In this document: in pieces, positions 15,921 through 23,354 of the stretch
Position numbering within the stretch: position 1 is the stretch's first letter
How the letters are laid out: every line of letters begins with the position of its first letter
NCBI GenBank assembly: GCA_937958375.1
Contig: CALGNY010000073.1
Location: 1 to 41,589 of the forward strand
Origin: an uncultured Bacillaceae bacterium
GTDB lineage: Bacteria > Bacillota > Bacilli > Bacillales > Alkalibacillaceae
Length of the DNA: 41,589 bases
Reading direction: 5' to 3'
The notes under the pieces: model-generated
Told to the model about the DNA's origin: nothing
The model's database searches: none
What the model saw: only the letters and a program-made list of their open reading frames with translations
Translations under genes and position numbers: made by a program

Positions 15921-16301
15921 TTATTCGTACCCCTGGTTTCTTGAAAAATTGACGCCGAACATGCTTCCGGTTACAGATGATACGCAAAAGATCAGGAAGT
16001 ATGTAAACTGACGATCCGCCAACCAGTAATCATAGGCGAGGAATTGGAAGAGGATCACCCCACCAATATAAATGAAGGCGGTCAATAGTCCAGTTAACCA
16101 GCCTTTGTCAAATGACATCTTCCCTGCAACAAATCCCCCGATCATCAATACGATAATACTGACGACGAAGGTTGTCCACGTTAACGTCGAGCTTGAGAAA
16201 TCGGTAAACTTAATCAGTAATGAAATGACCAAACTACTGAAAAACATGAGTACTAAAATCGTAACAATCCCATATAAAATTCCGCGTAATCGCTGATTCA
16301 T
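15921..16301 (-). CDS. TIGR04086 (YrzE-like) membrane protein
   Basis: A 126-residue protein with four predicted membrane spans (about 6-31, 41-60, 68-87 and 98-117), matching the small TIGR04086/YrzE family that sits between yajC and the DUF421 gene in Bacillus. Function unknown. I choose the ATG at 16301 because AGGAGGGAC lies just upstream on the reverse strand; a start six codons earlier has no such site. It is convergent with yajC across the repeat cluster. Confidence 0.8.
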   Translation of the reverse strand: MNQRLRGILYGIVTILVLMFFSSLVISLLIKFTDFSSSTLTWTTFVVSIIVLMIGGFVAGKMSFDKGWLTGLLTAFIYIGGVILFQFLAYDYWLADRQFTYFLIFCVSSVTGSMFGVNFSRNQGYE

Positions 16302-16398
16302 CTTGTCCCTCCTAAACAAATTCTATTGCTATAAATTATGCATGTTCGAATGGAAAAAGACGTATTTATTTGTAAGAGGATAAAAGGGAGACAAGTCT

Positions 16399-17673
16399 AT
16401 GGAACTTATGGTCACATTAATAGTTTTTATTGTGTGTTATTTGTTTTTATTATGGGATCAAATCAATCGAGCATTAGTCGCTTTATGCGGCGCAGCGATT
16501 TTAATTTTGTTTAATATTTTCAGTGTCGATCAAGCATTATCGACTTATGTGGACTGGAGCACAATCGTTTTATTGTTTTCGATGATGGTACTTATCTCTA
16601 TTACATCAAAAACAGGAGTCTTTGAATTTGTGTCACTCTGGATGATCAAAAAATTAAACGGACGACCTGTATCTCTTTTTATTTGGATTGGAGTATTGAC
16701 AGCGATCGGTTCTGCATTTTTAGATAATGTGACGATGGTTTTACTGCTGGCCCCAATCATTTTGAGTATGGTCAAACAGCTAAATTTACCGGCCGTTCCC
16801 TTTTTGATCATGGTGATTATTACTTCAAATATTGGTGGAACTGCCACAATGATCGGGGATCCGCCGAATATTATGATCGGACAGGCAGTCGAACGTTTTA
16901 CCTTTATGTCTTTCCTCATTCATTTAGGGCCTATAGTTGTCGTTATCTTTGCCATTTCAATGTTCTTGTTGTATCTAATCTTCCGAAAACAGCTCAAGCA
17001 AGTATCGGATCTGGGAGCTGTCGATGCCATTGATCCAACACAAGTGATCAAAAAAACCCCACTTTTATATCAGTCGTTAAGCGTTTTGACACTCACGATT
17101 ATTGGGTTTTCGCTTCATGGCTTGCTGCATGTCGAACTGACAACGATTGCTTTTTCGGCAGCATTGCTTTTGTTACTGTTGACGGAAAAAGAAAACATGG
17201 CGGAAATCGTCTTCGAAAAGATGGAATGGATGACATTGTTTTTCTTCATCGGGTTATTCGTACTGGTAGGCGGCTTGGAAGAAGTCGGGTTGATTGATTG
17301 GATGGCAAAAAGTTTCCTAAACGCAACAGGCGGCGATGAGTTCAAATCAACGATGGTCATTTTGTGGTCGGCTGGAATCTTGTCAGGGTTTTTGGACAAT
17401 ATTCCATATGTGGCTTCCATGATCCCTGTCATTTTTGAGTTTGAGCAGTATGGAATCATGGCGACCGATCCAATGTGGTGGGCCCTTGCGCTTGGTGCTT
17501 GTTTAGGAGGGAATGGCACGTTGCTCGGTGCGTCTGCCAATGTGGTCGTGGTAGGGATTGCAAGTACACACCAAGTAAAAATTCGGTTCATGGTTTTCAT
17601 GATGTACGGTATGTTGATCGTTCTGCTTTCTATGGTACTATCCAGCCTTTACCTCTTGATTCGTTATTTTTAA
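16399..17673 (+). CDS. ArsB/NhaD-type ion permease
   Basis: A 424-residue membrane transporter of the ion-transporter superfamily that includes ArsB, NhaD and divalent anion carriers. Two inverted halves are visible: SAFLDNVTMVLLLAPI plus GGTATMIGDPPNIMIG in the first, and SGFLDNIPYVASMIPV plus LGGNGTLLGASANVVV in the second. About eleven spans are predicted. The transported ion cannot be told: no ars genes are nearby, and sodium/proton exchange is as likely as arsenite efflux. RBS AAAGGGAGAC precedes ATG 16399. I know no such gene at this place in B. subtilis, so it may be an insertion. Confidence 0.85.
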   Translation: MELMVTLIVFIVCYLFLLWDQINRALVALCGAAILILFNIFSVDQALSTYVDWSTIVLLFSMMVLISITSKTGVFEFVSLWMIKKLNGRPVSLFIWIGVLTAIGSAFLDNVTMVLLLAPIILSMVKQLNLPAVPFLIMVIITSNIGGTATMIGDPPNIMIGQAVERFTFMSFLIHLGPIVVVIFAISMFLLYLIFRKQLKQVSDLGAVDAIDPTQVIKKTPLLYQSLSVLTLTIIGFSLHGLLHVELTTIAFSAALLLLLLTEKENMAEIVFEKMEWMTLFFFIGLFVLVGGLEEVGLIDWMAKSFLNATGGDEFKSTMVILWSAGILSGFLDNIPYVASMIPVIFEFEQYGIMATDPMWWALALGACLGGNGTLLGASANVVVVGIASTHQVKIRFMVFMMYGMLIVLLSMVLSSLYLLIRYF

Positions 17674-17742
17674 GCGTTTAAGCATACTTCCGTTGCTTTG
17701 ATACACATTAAAGGATGATCGATGTGGTAAAGGAGAATCAAT

Positions 17743-18390
17743 TTGGATGAGTTAATGGTGATCATCATACGGACACTGGGGGTGTATTTTGTCATTTTCC
17801 TCATTTTTCGGTTGATGGGTAAGCGAGAAATCGGTGAGTTGAGTGTGATGGACTTGGTTGTATTCATCTTGTTGGCCGAAATTGCAGTCTTTTCGATCGA
17901 AGAGAAAGACCAACCGTTTTGGTTAGCTATCACGCCGATGTTTATCCTATTGATCATCCAACGCTTTACGGCTTATTTATCATTAAAGAGCACGAGGCTC
18001 AGGACGTTTCTGGATGGTAACCCAACGATTATTATCCGAAATGGAAAAATCAATGAAAAAGAAATGCGAAAGCAACGGTATAATATCGATGATTTGTTGG
18101 TTCAAGTAAGAGAAGCGGGTATTATCGATGTGAACGAAGTAGAGCTTGCTGTTTTAGAAACAAACGGCAAGCTCTCCGTTTTCAAAAAAGAAGACCAACC
18201 ACCTGAAGTGATTGATCCGCTCATTATTGATGGTAAATTTCAAGAAGAAGCTTTAAGACATCATCAAATGACGAAAACAGAAATCAAAAAGCGGTTGCAC
18301 TCGTTGGGTATTACAGATATTCACCGAATTTCTCTTGCCCAAATCAAAGGGGATGGCAAACTTTCCATTGATGTGAAAGACACCAACTAA
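17743..18390 (+). CDS. DUF421 family membrane protein (YrbG-like)
   Basis: A 215-residue protein with two to three N-terminal membrane spans (about 4-20, 34-50 and 58-78), the conserved LMGKREIGELSVMDLVVFIL stretch and a cytosolic alpha/beta part (PTIIIRNGKIN, LLVQVREAG). The family, with YetF and YrbG, has been linked to spore or membrane stress, but its role is unclear. It starts with TTG at 17743, eight bases after AGGAG; an ATG four codons later is the alternative. It meets spoVB tail to tail with four bases of overlap. Confidence 0.88.
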   Translation: MDELMVIIIRTLGVYFVIFLIFRLMGKREIGELSVMDLVVFILLAEIAVFSIEEKDQPFWLAITPMFILLIIQRFTAYLSLKSTRLRTFLDGNPTIIIRNGKINEKEMRKQRYNIDDLLVQVREAGIIDVNEVELAVLETNGKLSVFKKEDQPPEVIDPLIIDGKFQEEALRHHQMTKTEIKKRLHSLGITDIHRISLAQIKGDGKLSIDVKDTN

Positions 18391-19925
18391 TTTTTGCGGA
18401 TCAGTTGTTTCCATTCATCGACTGTGATCAGCTTCAATACAAATAACGAAAGGATATAGATGGTGCCTAGTGATAAAATCAACACAATGACCAGTTGGAG
18501 TTCAGAAGTGAAATCCAGCATGTTTTTCAACCGGTAACCGATGAAAAACAATCCACCTAATAACGTTGCCATTCGAAGCACCAAGGAGATTGGCAGCTTG
18601 AAACGAATCAAACGATACAATGCAGTAAAATGAAGAAGCGTTACAATTAAGATTCCGGTAACGATGGAAATCATCACCCCGTCGATTCCGAATGCCGGAT
18701 TGGTCGCCAGGATCCAAAGTACGGATAGTTTTACGACTGCACCGACCAGACTATTGATCATCGCATGTTTTGCATAATTAAGTGCTTGAAGTGCGGCTTG
18801 AAGGGGCGCCTGGAAGTACAATAGGATGAAAAAAGGTGCCATAAACAGCAGGAATTCCGAGCCCTGTTCGGTGCCATACAGTAATTGTAAGAGACTAGCA
18901 GATAATAACATAAAAAGAATGGTTGCCAATCCGCCAGACACAAACGAGAACCGGAGAGCTTGTGTAATGCGAAAGTGGACCGTTTGATAATGTTTCAATG
19001 CATTGGATTCACTGATTGATGGAATCAATGCAACGGATAACGAATGGGTGATAAATGTCGGCAACAATAATAAGGGCAACACAAAGCCGGTTAACTGTCC
19101 ATACAATGATGTGCTTTCAGAAATCGTGTACCCTGCGACAAATAAGCTTTGTGAGACTAAGATCGGTTCAAAAAAATAGGTGAGTGAACCGATCAGCCGG
19201 CTTCCCGCTGTCGGCAAAGCAATTTCAAATATCTTGTGATACGTATCTTTCAAGGAACGAATCGGGAACCGAGCGAGTTTTAACTGACGTTGTTTTTTTG
19301 ATTTTTTGAAACAAACATAAATATATGCGAGTGAAACGAGTTCACCAATGACTGCTGAACCCATTGCGCCTGCTGCTGCGTATTCCAATCCAAATGGGAG
19401 CATCATATTGATCATCACCACGACGAACACAATCCGGATGACTTGTTCCAAGACTTGTGCGAAAGCTTGTGGTTTCATGTTTTGCAGACCTTGGAAATAG
19501 CCCCGTAATACCGATGAGATGGCGATGATGATAATGATCGGACTCATGACAAGCATCGGTAGTAACGTTCGTTCATCCAATAATAGGTACTCAGCGATCA
19601 ACGGCACACCCAACACAAATAAAACCGTAAGGATGACACTTAACGATCCTGTAATTGAAAAAGATACATATAATATTTTTTTGATGCGTTCATTGTCTTT
19701 GACGGCCATGGCTTCAGAAATTAGTTTGGAGACGGCAACTGGGATGCCAATTTGCGATAATGTGATGAGCAGCAACAAGGCTGGCATGGTCAACATGAAA
19801 ATCCCAACACCTTCTGCTCCCAATAACCTGGCCATCACCATTCGGTTGACAAAACCGAGCAAACGACTGATCATTCCTGCAATGATGAGGATGATCGCCC
19901 CTCGAATAAAAGTTTGTTTGGACAT
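18387..19925 (-). CDS. spoVB: stage V sporulation protein B, MurJ/MOP-family flippase
   Basis: A 512-residue polytopic protein of the MOP superfamily with about 14 spans. In B. subtilis SpoVB is needed for spore cortex synthesis and is thought to flip lipid-linked peptidoglycan precursors in the mother cell. The start MSKQTFIRGAIILIIAGMIS and the GFVNRMVMARLLGAEGVGIF segment match the family closely. An in-frame ATG 14 codons upstream (19967) exists, but the SpoVB homology begins at 19925. Its stop codon overlaps that of the DUF421 gene and no terminator is seen between them. Confidence 0.95.
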   Translation of the reverse strand: MSKQTFIRGAIILIIAGMISRLLGFVNRMVMARLLGAEGVGIFMLTMPALLLLITLSQIGIPVAVSKLISEAMAVKDNERIKKILYVSFSITGSLSVILTVLFVLGVPLIAEYLLLDERTLLPMLVMSPIIIIIAISSVLRGYFQGLQNMKPQAFAQVLEQVIRIVFVVVMINMMLPFGLEYAAAGAMGSAVIGELVSLAYIYVCFKKSKKQRQLKLARFPIRSLKDTYHKIFEIALPTAGSRLIGSLTYFFEPILVSQSLFVAGYTISESTSLYGQLTGFVLPLLLLPTFITHSLSVALIPSISESNALKHYQTVHFRITQALRFSFVSGGLATILFMLLSASLLQLLYGTEQGSEFLLFMAPFFILLYFQAPLQAALQALNYAKHAMINSLVGAVVKLSVLWILATNPAFGIDGVMISIVTGILIVTLLHFTALYRLIRFKLPISLVLRMATLLGGLFFIGYRLKNMLDFTSELQLVIVLILSLGTIYILSLFVLKLITVDEWKQLIRKN

Positions 19926-20096
19926 CTCATAGGCCTGCCTTCTCAAATGATAAAATTTTAGGTACAATAATTTATATGCTTACGTAGGGACAAGTCATGA
20001 CAAGTCTTTTATCTATGAATCAAATCGCTTGTCATTTCATGCTCGCTATATCTTCTCACCAAAATGAATTCAAGATAGAATAGGAGAGTCAATCGA

Positions 20097-20396
20097 TTGA
20101 ATGAGATCATTCGGCATGTTGAGGACTGGAGACCTGAAGTGCAGGAAGTGTTACAAAGCAAAGTCGATGAATTGAAATTACTGCAGTATGATGGAGTGAC
20201 GCACGAGGAATTATGGGAGTGCCTGTTGCAAAAGGTTTGGAAAAAAGAAAAACAGTTACGGCTGCATCAAGTGATTCAAGATATTCTGCATCTGAGCGGG
20301 AATACGTATATGAGCTATTTGACCGTGCAAGCACAACAAGAATCTGATCTGTTTACTCAGATCGAAGCACTTCAATCGAACGAAAAGCTCGATTAG
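20097..20396 (+). CDS. comN: post-transcriptional regulator ComN-like (YrzD family)
   Basis: A 99-residue soluble helical protein. In B. subtilis ComN (YrzD) affects comE mRNA in competence, and its gene lies between spoVB and secDF, as here. Recognisable residues are the central LQYDGVTHEELWECLLQKVWKK segment and YMSYLTVQAQQES. The start is TTG 20097, ten bases after AGGAG; the ATG at 20101 is in another frame. I am sure of the family, less so of the function in this organism. Confidence 0.82.
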   Translation: MNEIIRHVEDWRPEVQEVLQSKVDELKLLQYDGVTHEELWECLLQKVWKKEKQLRLHQVIQDILHLSGNTYMSYLTVQAQQESDLFTQIEALQSNEKLD

Positions 20397-20449
20397 GTAA
20401 ACTGGGGGAAGAGGCGCTCAACCGTGCGCACAAGGAGGTAATTTTACAT

Positions 20450-22744
20450 ATGAAAAGAAAAGGCAGAATCCTTGCCTTCTTTCTAATCGTTTTGATATTA
20501 GGAGGAATTATAGGAACGACGACAAATGGAATCACCAAGGGCATTCCGCTTGGGTTGGACTTGCAAGGTGGTTTCGAAATACTGTATGAAGTCGAAGCAA
20601 TCAATGAAGACCAAGAAGTAAATGACCAAATGTTGGATGCTGTCGTTCAGAGTCTCTATCAGCGGGTTGATATTTTAGGTGTCAACGAACCGATTATTGA
20701 AATTGAAGGCGATAATCGAATCCGCGTCCAACTCGCTGGTGTCAGTGACCAAAATGAAGCCAGAGAGATTTTGTCGACGACTGCAAATCTCTCTTTCCGA
20801 AGTGTGGAAGATGAATTCTACTTTGGTGGGTCTGAACTCGTTGAAGGAAGTGCCAAGCAAGATTTCAACGAATTTAACCAGCCGATTGTCACATTAGAGA
20901 CGAAGCGTAATTTCACGGACAGTGAATACGAAAATTTTGAAGAATTGACGCGTGAGGTTTCCCAATTACCTGCTACGCCAACAGCGGAAGTCCCTTATCC
21001 ACAAAACTTGATAGTGATTTGGTTGGATTACGAGGAAGGCGACTCGTTTGCTGAAGAATATGGAAAAGAAAATCCAAAATATATTTCGGCTCCGAGTGTA
21101 CAAAACCCGATTCCAGGTACAAATGTCCAGATTGATGGGGCGTTTACCGTAGAAGAGGCGAAAAATTTAGCGGATATGCTAAATGCCGGTTCACTACCTG
21201 CGAACTTGGAGGAAGTCTATTCGGTAGCCGTTGGAGCTCAATTTGGGGAGCAAGCGCTTGAGAAAACGATTTTTGCAGGCATTCTAGGGGTTCTGTTGAT
21301 CTTTGCCTTTATGCTAGCTGTTTATCGTTTCCTTGGAGTCATTGCGGTCATTACGCTTAGCGCTTATATATATTTGATCTTGCTCGTCTTTAACCTGATC
21401 AATGGGGTACTCACCTTGCCGGGGATCGCGGCCTTAATTCTAGGGGTTGGTATGGCAGTTGATGCAAACATTATTACGTACGAACGTCTGAAAGAAGAAT
21501 TGAAGGTCGGTAAAACCGTCTCGGCAGCAGCCAAAGCCGGGAACAAGCGATCGTTTACAACCATTCTCGACGCGAACGTTACGACGATCCTGGCAGCCAT
21601 TGTGCTATTTATCTTTGGAACAAGTTCTGTCAAAGGTTTTGCGACGATGTTGATCATCAGTATCCTGGTCAGCTTTATCACAGCGGTTTACGGTTCACGC
21701 CTATTATTGAACTTATGGGTGAAGAGTAAAGCGCTGAATAATAAGCCGAGATGGTTAGGTGTCAACCCGAAAGACATTAAGGATATCAACAAAGGAGAAA
21801 CCGTTGAACCGACATTCTTCGGCAAAGTATTCGATCTTGTCAAACACCGTAAAATCTTTTTTATGACGTCAATTTTATTAGTGATTATTGGAGCAATCTT
21901 CCTGTCGACGATGCGCTTGAACCTTGGTGTTGACTTTGAAAGTGGTTCACGGGTACAAATCTTGGCAGAAAATTCACTGACACAGGATGAAGTCCGTGGA
22001 GAATTTGAATCCTTAGGCTATGAACCTGAACAAGTCGTGCTGGCAGGAGATAGTGAAGAGATGGCGATGGTCCGATTCGACCGCGTATTTTCACAGGATG
22101 AAATCGCCGAGGTGAACAATCATTTCAGCGAACTGTATGGAAATCAACCGAGCGTCAGTACAGTTTCACCAAAAGTCGGACAGGAACTTGCTAAAAATGC
22201 GGTGTATGCTGTCTTGATTGCATCACTTGGAATTGTCATCTATGTCGCGATTCGATTTGAATTTATCTTTGCCGTCACAGCCATTATCGCCTTGTTGCAT
22301 GATGCATTCTTCATTTTGGTATTGTTCAGTATCTTCCAGTTCGAGTTTGATATTACGATCATCGCAGCGATACTGGCGATTGTCGGTTATTCGATCAATG
22401 ACACCATTGTCACGTTTGATCGAATCCGTGAAAATCTTAAGCTTGAAAAACGCGTGAAATCGTTTAAGCATTTAGCCCGGGTCGTCAATGACAGTTTGAT
22501 GCAAACGTTGACGAGAAGTTTCAATACCGTTATCACTGTGATTTTTGCGGCGGTTATGCTCTTTATTTTCGGGGCTCAAGCGATTACGTATTTCTCTTTT
22601 GCATTGATTGTCGGATTGATTGCAGGAACCTATTCTTCTCTCTTTCTTGCAGCCCAGTTATGGCTCGTTTGGAGAGGTAAGAATATTGAAAGCAATCCAA
22701 TCGCCATCAAGAAGAAAAAACCGAGTGGCGGACCACAAGTATAA
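20450..22744 (+). CDS. secDF: protein translocase SecDF (fused)
   Basis: A 764-residue RND-family membrane protein that uses the proton gradient to help Sec-exported proteins leave the channel. SecD and SecF are fused, as in Bacillus. The SecD half has span 1 at about 7-25, GLDLQGG, a periplasmic P1 domain to about residue 270, and GVGMAVDANIITYERLKEEL. The SecF half starts near residue 455, with LNLGVDFESGS, LHDAFFIL and GYSINDTIVTFDRIRENL. RBS AAGGAGGT precedes ATG 20450. A terminator follows. Confidence 0.98.
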   Translation: MKRKGRILAFFLIVLILGGIIGTTTNGITKGIPLGLDLQGGFEILYEVEAINEDQEVNDQMLDAVVQSLYQRVDILGVNEPIIEIEGDNRIRVQLAGVSDQNEAREILSTTANLSFRSVEDEFYFGGSELVEGSAKQDFNEFNQPIVTLETKRNFTDSEYENFEELTREVSQLPATPTAEVPYPQNLIVIWLDYEEGDSFAEEYGKENPKYISAPSVQNPIPGTNVQIDGAFTVEEAKNLADMLNAGSLPANLEEVYSVAVGAQFGEQALEKTIFAGILGVLLIFAFMLAVYRFLGVIAVITLSAYIYLILLVFNLINGVLTLPGIAALILGVGMAVDANIITYERLKEELKVGKTVSAAAKAGNKRSFTTILDANVTTILAAIVLFIFGTSSVKGFATMLIISILVSFITAVYGSRLLLNLWVKSKALNNKPRWLGVNPKDIKDINKGETVEPTFFGKVFDLVKHRKIFFMTSILLVIIGAIFLSTMRLNLGVDFESGSRVQILAENSLTQDEVRGEFESLGYEPEQVVLAGDSEEMAMVRFDRVFSQDEIAEVNNHFSELYGNQPSVSTVSPKVGQELAKNAVYAVLIASLGIVIYVAIRFEFIFAVTAIIALLHDAFFILVLFSIFQFEFDITIIAAILAIVGYSINDTIVTFDRIRENLKLEKRVKSFKHLARVVNDSLMQTLTRSFNTVITVIFAAVMLFIFGAQAITYFSFALIVGLIAGTYSSLFLAAQLWLVWRGKNIESNPIAIKKKKPSGGPQV

Positions 22745-22767
22745 CAATTGAATACCAATCAACTGAT

Positions 22768-22807
22768 ACCGGGAATATACAGAAGCCACGTATATTTCCG
22801 GTTTTTT
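22768..22807 (+). terminator. intrinsic terminator after secDF
   Basis: ACCGGGAATATAC (22768-22780) pairs with GTATATTTCCGGT (22790-22802), with one G-T pair, followed by six T. Confidence 0.88.
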
Positions 22808-22887
22808 GAATAGTCCCTCGTGATACAGTTGTAGTCGAATAAGTACAGACCGTCCAGGGTATAGGAAAACAAAAGGAGTGGATGCGA

Positions 22888-23295
22888 ATGAAACAACAGA
22901 CATGGATTGTTTTGACGTTGATTTTTGCACTGATTATCGCTATTTTCGCCGTGATCAATGTGGATGCTGTGGAAGTGGATTTCTTATTCGTACAGACGGA
23001 GGCACCGTTGATCCTCGTCATCTTATTTTCAGCATTACTCGGTTGCCTAGCTGTTGCCAGTGTCGGCCTTTCTAAATCTTATCAAACGAGTCGGGAACTA
23101 AAACAGTTGAGAAAAGAAAACGAAGCATTGAAGCAAAAGCAACAAGAGGACACGTCAACACTTTCAAAAGGACACTCGGAAAAAGGGAAGGAAAAAGATG
23201 GCATGTCCAGCGACTTGGCCAATAATCAACTTGGCAGTGAAGATCCATTAGTCAAGAAAGAATCTGTTGATGAAACACCAAAAGATAGGAATTAA
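22888..23295 (+). CDS. LapA-domain (DUF1049) membrane protein, YrvD-like
   Basis: A 135-residue protein with two spans (about 5-24 and 39-61; WIVLTLIFALIIAIFAVINV and LILVILFSALLGCLAVASVG), which form the LapA domain. A charged coiled-coil tail follows (ELKQLRKENEALKQKQQ) and then a Lys-, Glu- and Ser-rich end. In B. subtilis yrvD sits between secDF and recJ, as here. In E. coli a family member helps control lipopolysaccharide assembly; in Firmicutes the role is unknown. I prefer ATG 22888 (nine bases after AAAGGAG) over ATG 22882. Confidence 0.82.
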   Translation: MKQQTWIVLTLIFALIIAIFAVINVDAVEVDFLFVQTEAPLILVILFSALLGCLAVASVGLSKSYQTSRELKQLRKENEALKQKQQEDTSTLSKGHSEKGKEKDGMSSDLANNQLGSEDPLVKKESVDETPKDRN

Positions 23296-23301
23296 TCGTT
23301 A

Positions 23302-23330
23302 TTGCTACCCCTAACGAGCTCTAGTATAAT
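23302..23330 (+). promoter_or_regulatory. sigma-A promoter of recJ
   Basis: TTGCTA (23302-23307) and TATAAT (23325-23330) are spaced by exactly 17 bases. Transcription should start near 23337, within the right arm of the palindrome at 23307-23345. Confidence 0.8.
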
Positions 23331-23345
23331 AAGTTCGTTAGGGGT
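23307..23345 (+). promoter_or_regulatory. palindrome bracketing the recJ -10 box
   Basis: ACCCCTAACGA (23307-23317) and TCGTTAGGGGT (23335-23345) are perfect 11-base inverted arms 17 bases apart, with TATAAT between them. The right arm contains GGGGTG, probably the recJ ribosome binding site. No T run follows, so it is not a normal terminator. It could be an operator, or a hairpin blocking recJ translation on read-through RNA from upstream. Confidence 0.75.
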
Positions 23346-23354
23346 GTTATCCAT

